Of a DNA stretch of 49,581 nucleotides, positions 48,696-49,581 are shown in pieces. The stretch is from assembly GCA_046048055.1 (NCBI GenBank), contig JBJOGW010000042.1, positions 1 to 49,581 on the forward strand, written 5' to 3'. This stretch comes from SYAC01 sp046048055. Its GTDB lineage: Bacteria; Planctomycetota; Phycisphaerae; Phycisphaerales; SM1A02. Under the pieces are notes generated by a model. It did not search any database. It was not told the DNA's origin and saw nothing but the letters and a program-made list of their open reading frames with translations. The position numbers were made by a program, and so were the translations under genes. Each line of letters starts with the position of its first letter. Positions within the stretch are counted from its first letter, which is position 1.

Positions 48696-49581
48696 ATGCT
48701 GCTGACGCTTCTTGTGGCCACCTCGCTGGTGGCCACCGACCCGCCCCCACCCCTGCTGAGCGCCGATCCACCGCCGCCGCTTCCGGTCGTGGCCACCAAC
48801 GCCGTGGGCGGGCGGGTGTTCCGCATACCGCTGGGCCTGGCCTTCGAGAGCATCGCCTCGGCGCTGCGTCCGGGCGACGAGGTGGTGCTGGAACGCGGCG
48901 TGCACATGCCGTTCACGCTGACGGACCTGCGCGGCGAACCCGGCAAGCCCATCGTGATCCGCGGCGAGAGCGGCGAGGAGCCGGCCCGCTTTCCCTACAT
49001 CAAGGCCACCGACCGGGGGATCACGCTGGTGCGGCCGCGCAACGTGGTGCTGCGCGACCTGATGGTGGGCAACGGAACCGGCACGCTGGTGCGGATCGTG
49101 GGCGAGCGGGCCGAGGGCGGCGAGCCGTGGGACGCCAATGTGCAGGTGCGCTCGCTGCGGGTCATGCAGACCAATCCGGAGCCGGAGCAGGTGGGCATGG
49201 AGCTGCGCGACGTGGCCCGCGTGGACGTCTCCGACATGCAGTTCCTGGGCTGGAACCGCTCGGCCGTGCGCCTGGTGGGCTCGAACCGCTGCAGCCTGAA
49301 CCTCTGCGTGCTGGATCCCGTGAAGGGATTGCCGCAGCGGACGGGTGTGCAGGTGCTTCAGGGCTGCAGCCAGATGGCCATGAGCCTGCTCACCTTCGGT
49401 CCGGGCGTGGGCACGGCGTTCGAGCTTGGCGCCTGCGAAGGCGCCGCCACCGACGTGGCACCCGCTTCCAACCTGCTCGTGTCCCGGTGCAGCGTGCCCG
49501 AGGCTGGCGTGTTTGCGCAGCTGGGCTCGGTGGAGAACGTGCTGCTGCAGTGGAACACGGCCACCGACCTGCGGCGGACCG
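48696..49581 (+). CDS. Exported right-handed parallel beta-helix protein (3' truncated by window edge)
   Basis: Open to the window end; 295 residues visible. N-terminal signal MLLTLLVATSLVA, a Pro-rich linker (DPPPPLLSADPPPPLP), then LRPGDEVVLERGVHMPFTLTD and GEPGKPIVIRGESGEEPARF, the entry motif of pectate-lyase-like/parallel beta-helix proteins. Rungs of alternating short strands follow (NVVLRDLMVGNGTG, ARVDVSDMQFLGWNRSAVRLV, NLLVSRCSVPEAG). Probably binds or cleaves polysaccharide outside the cytoplasm; no catalytic residues can be named. Common in planctomycetes as large families. Confidence 0.8.
   Translation, partial: MLLTLLVATSLVATDPPPPLLSADPPPPLPVVATNAVGGRVFRIPLGLAFESIASALRPGDEVVLERGVHMPFTLTDLRGEPGKPIVIRGESGEEPARFPYIKATDRGITLVRPRNVVLRDLMVGNGTGTLVRIVGERAEGGEPWDANVQVRSLRVMQTNPEPEQVGMELRDVARVDVSDMQFLGWNRSAVRLVGSNRCSLNLCVLDPVKGLPQRTGVQVLQGCSQMAMSLLTFGPGVGTAFELGACEGAATDVAPASNLLVSRCSVPEAGVFAQLGSVENVLLQWNTATDLRRT

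Overview
The window is a strongly GC-rich chromosomal segment with almost no non-coding space. No gap between genes exceeds 300 bases. Gene content and order fit a Planctomycetota member, probably of class Phycisphaerae: a Hc1-type histone-like protein, a planctomycete-style class III cyclase, extended ribosomal proteins, and heptose-type outer-membrane genes. This placement is inference from content; no rRNA gene is present.

Left part, + strand (1-9483): the 3' end of thrS, then infC (probably initiated at an ATT codon), then a tightly packed arginine operon argR-argC-argB-argF-argG-argH(A)-argJ. argR has a clear -35/-10 promoter that overlaps a palindromic ARG-box-like operator and would give a leaderless mRNA. 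argH carries a fused GNAT domain that probably supplies N-acetylglutamate synthase activity. With argJ, only argD is missing for a complete glutamate-to-arginine route.

Centre, - strand (29572 down to 9512): the S10/spc/alpha supercluster rpsJ-rplC-D-W-B-rpsS-rplV-rpsC-rplP-rpmC-rpsQ-rplN-X-E-rpsN-H-rplF-R-rpsE-rplO-secY-map-infA-rpmJ-rpsM-rpsK-rpoA-rplQ. rpmD, adk and rpsD are absent. It ends in an intrinsic terminator and a perfect 33-bp palindrome. Downstream on the same strand is a remnant cbb3-oxidase cluster (a two-helix CcoN fragment, copper ATPase ccoI, ccoS without its own stop before pheS), then pheS and a membrane-anchored helical-repeat protein.

Right part: a + strand four-gene run (29721-34049: secreted/anchored protein, lipoprotein, family 2 glycosyltransferase, unrecognised 441-aa protein). 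Then a - strand block follows (YhaM-like HD nuclease; NAD(P)H-hydrate dehydratase, transglutaminase and lysS; FHA-GAF-cyclase). Then a + strand block: pfk, HAD phosphatase, family 9 glycosyltransferase, plsY, purB, isochorismatase-like hydrolase. Last come a - strand Hc1-like gene and a + strand fabZ-like gene, manA and a truncated parallel beta-helix protein.

The most general observation is regulatory. At least eight transcription-unit starts have a TANNNT-type -10 hexamer only 6-7 nt before the start codon, usually with no Shine-Dalgarno. This implies widespread leaderless transcription, alongside conventionally SD-led ribosomal and internal operon genes. No CRISPR array, IS element, tRNA or rRNA gene was recognised.
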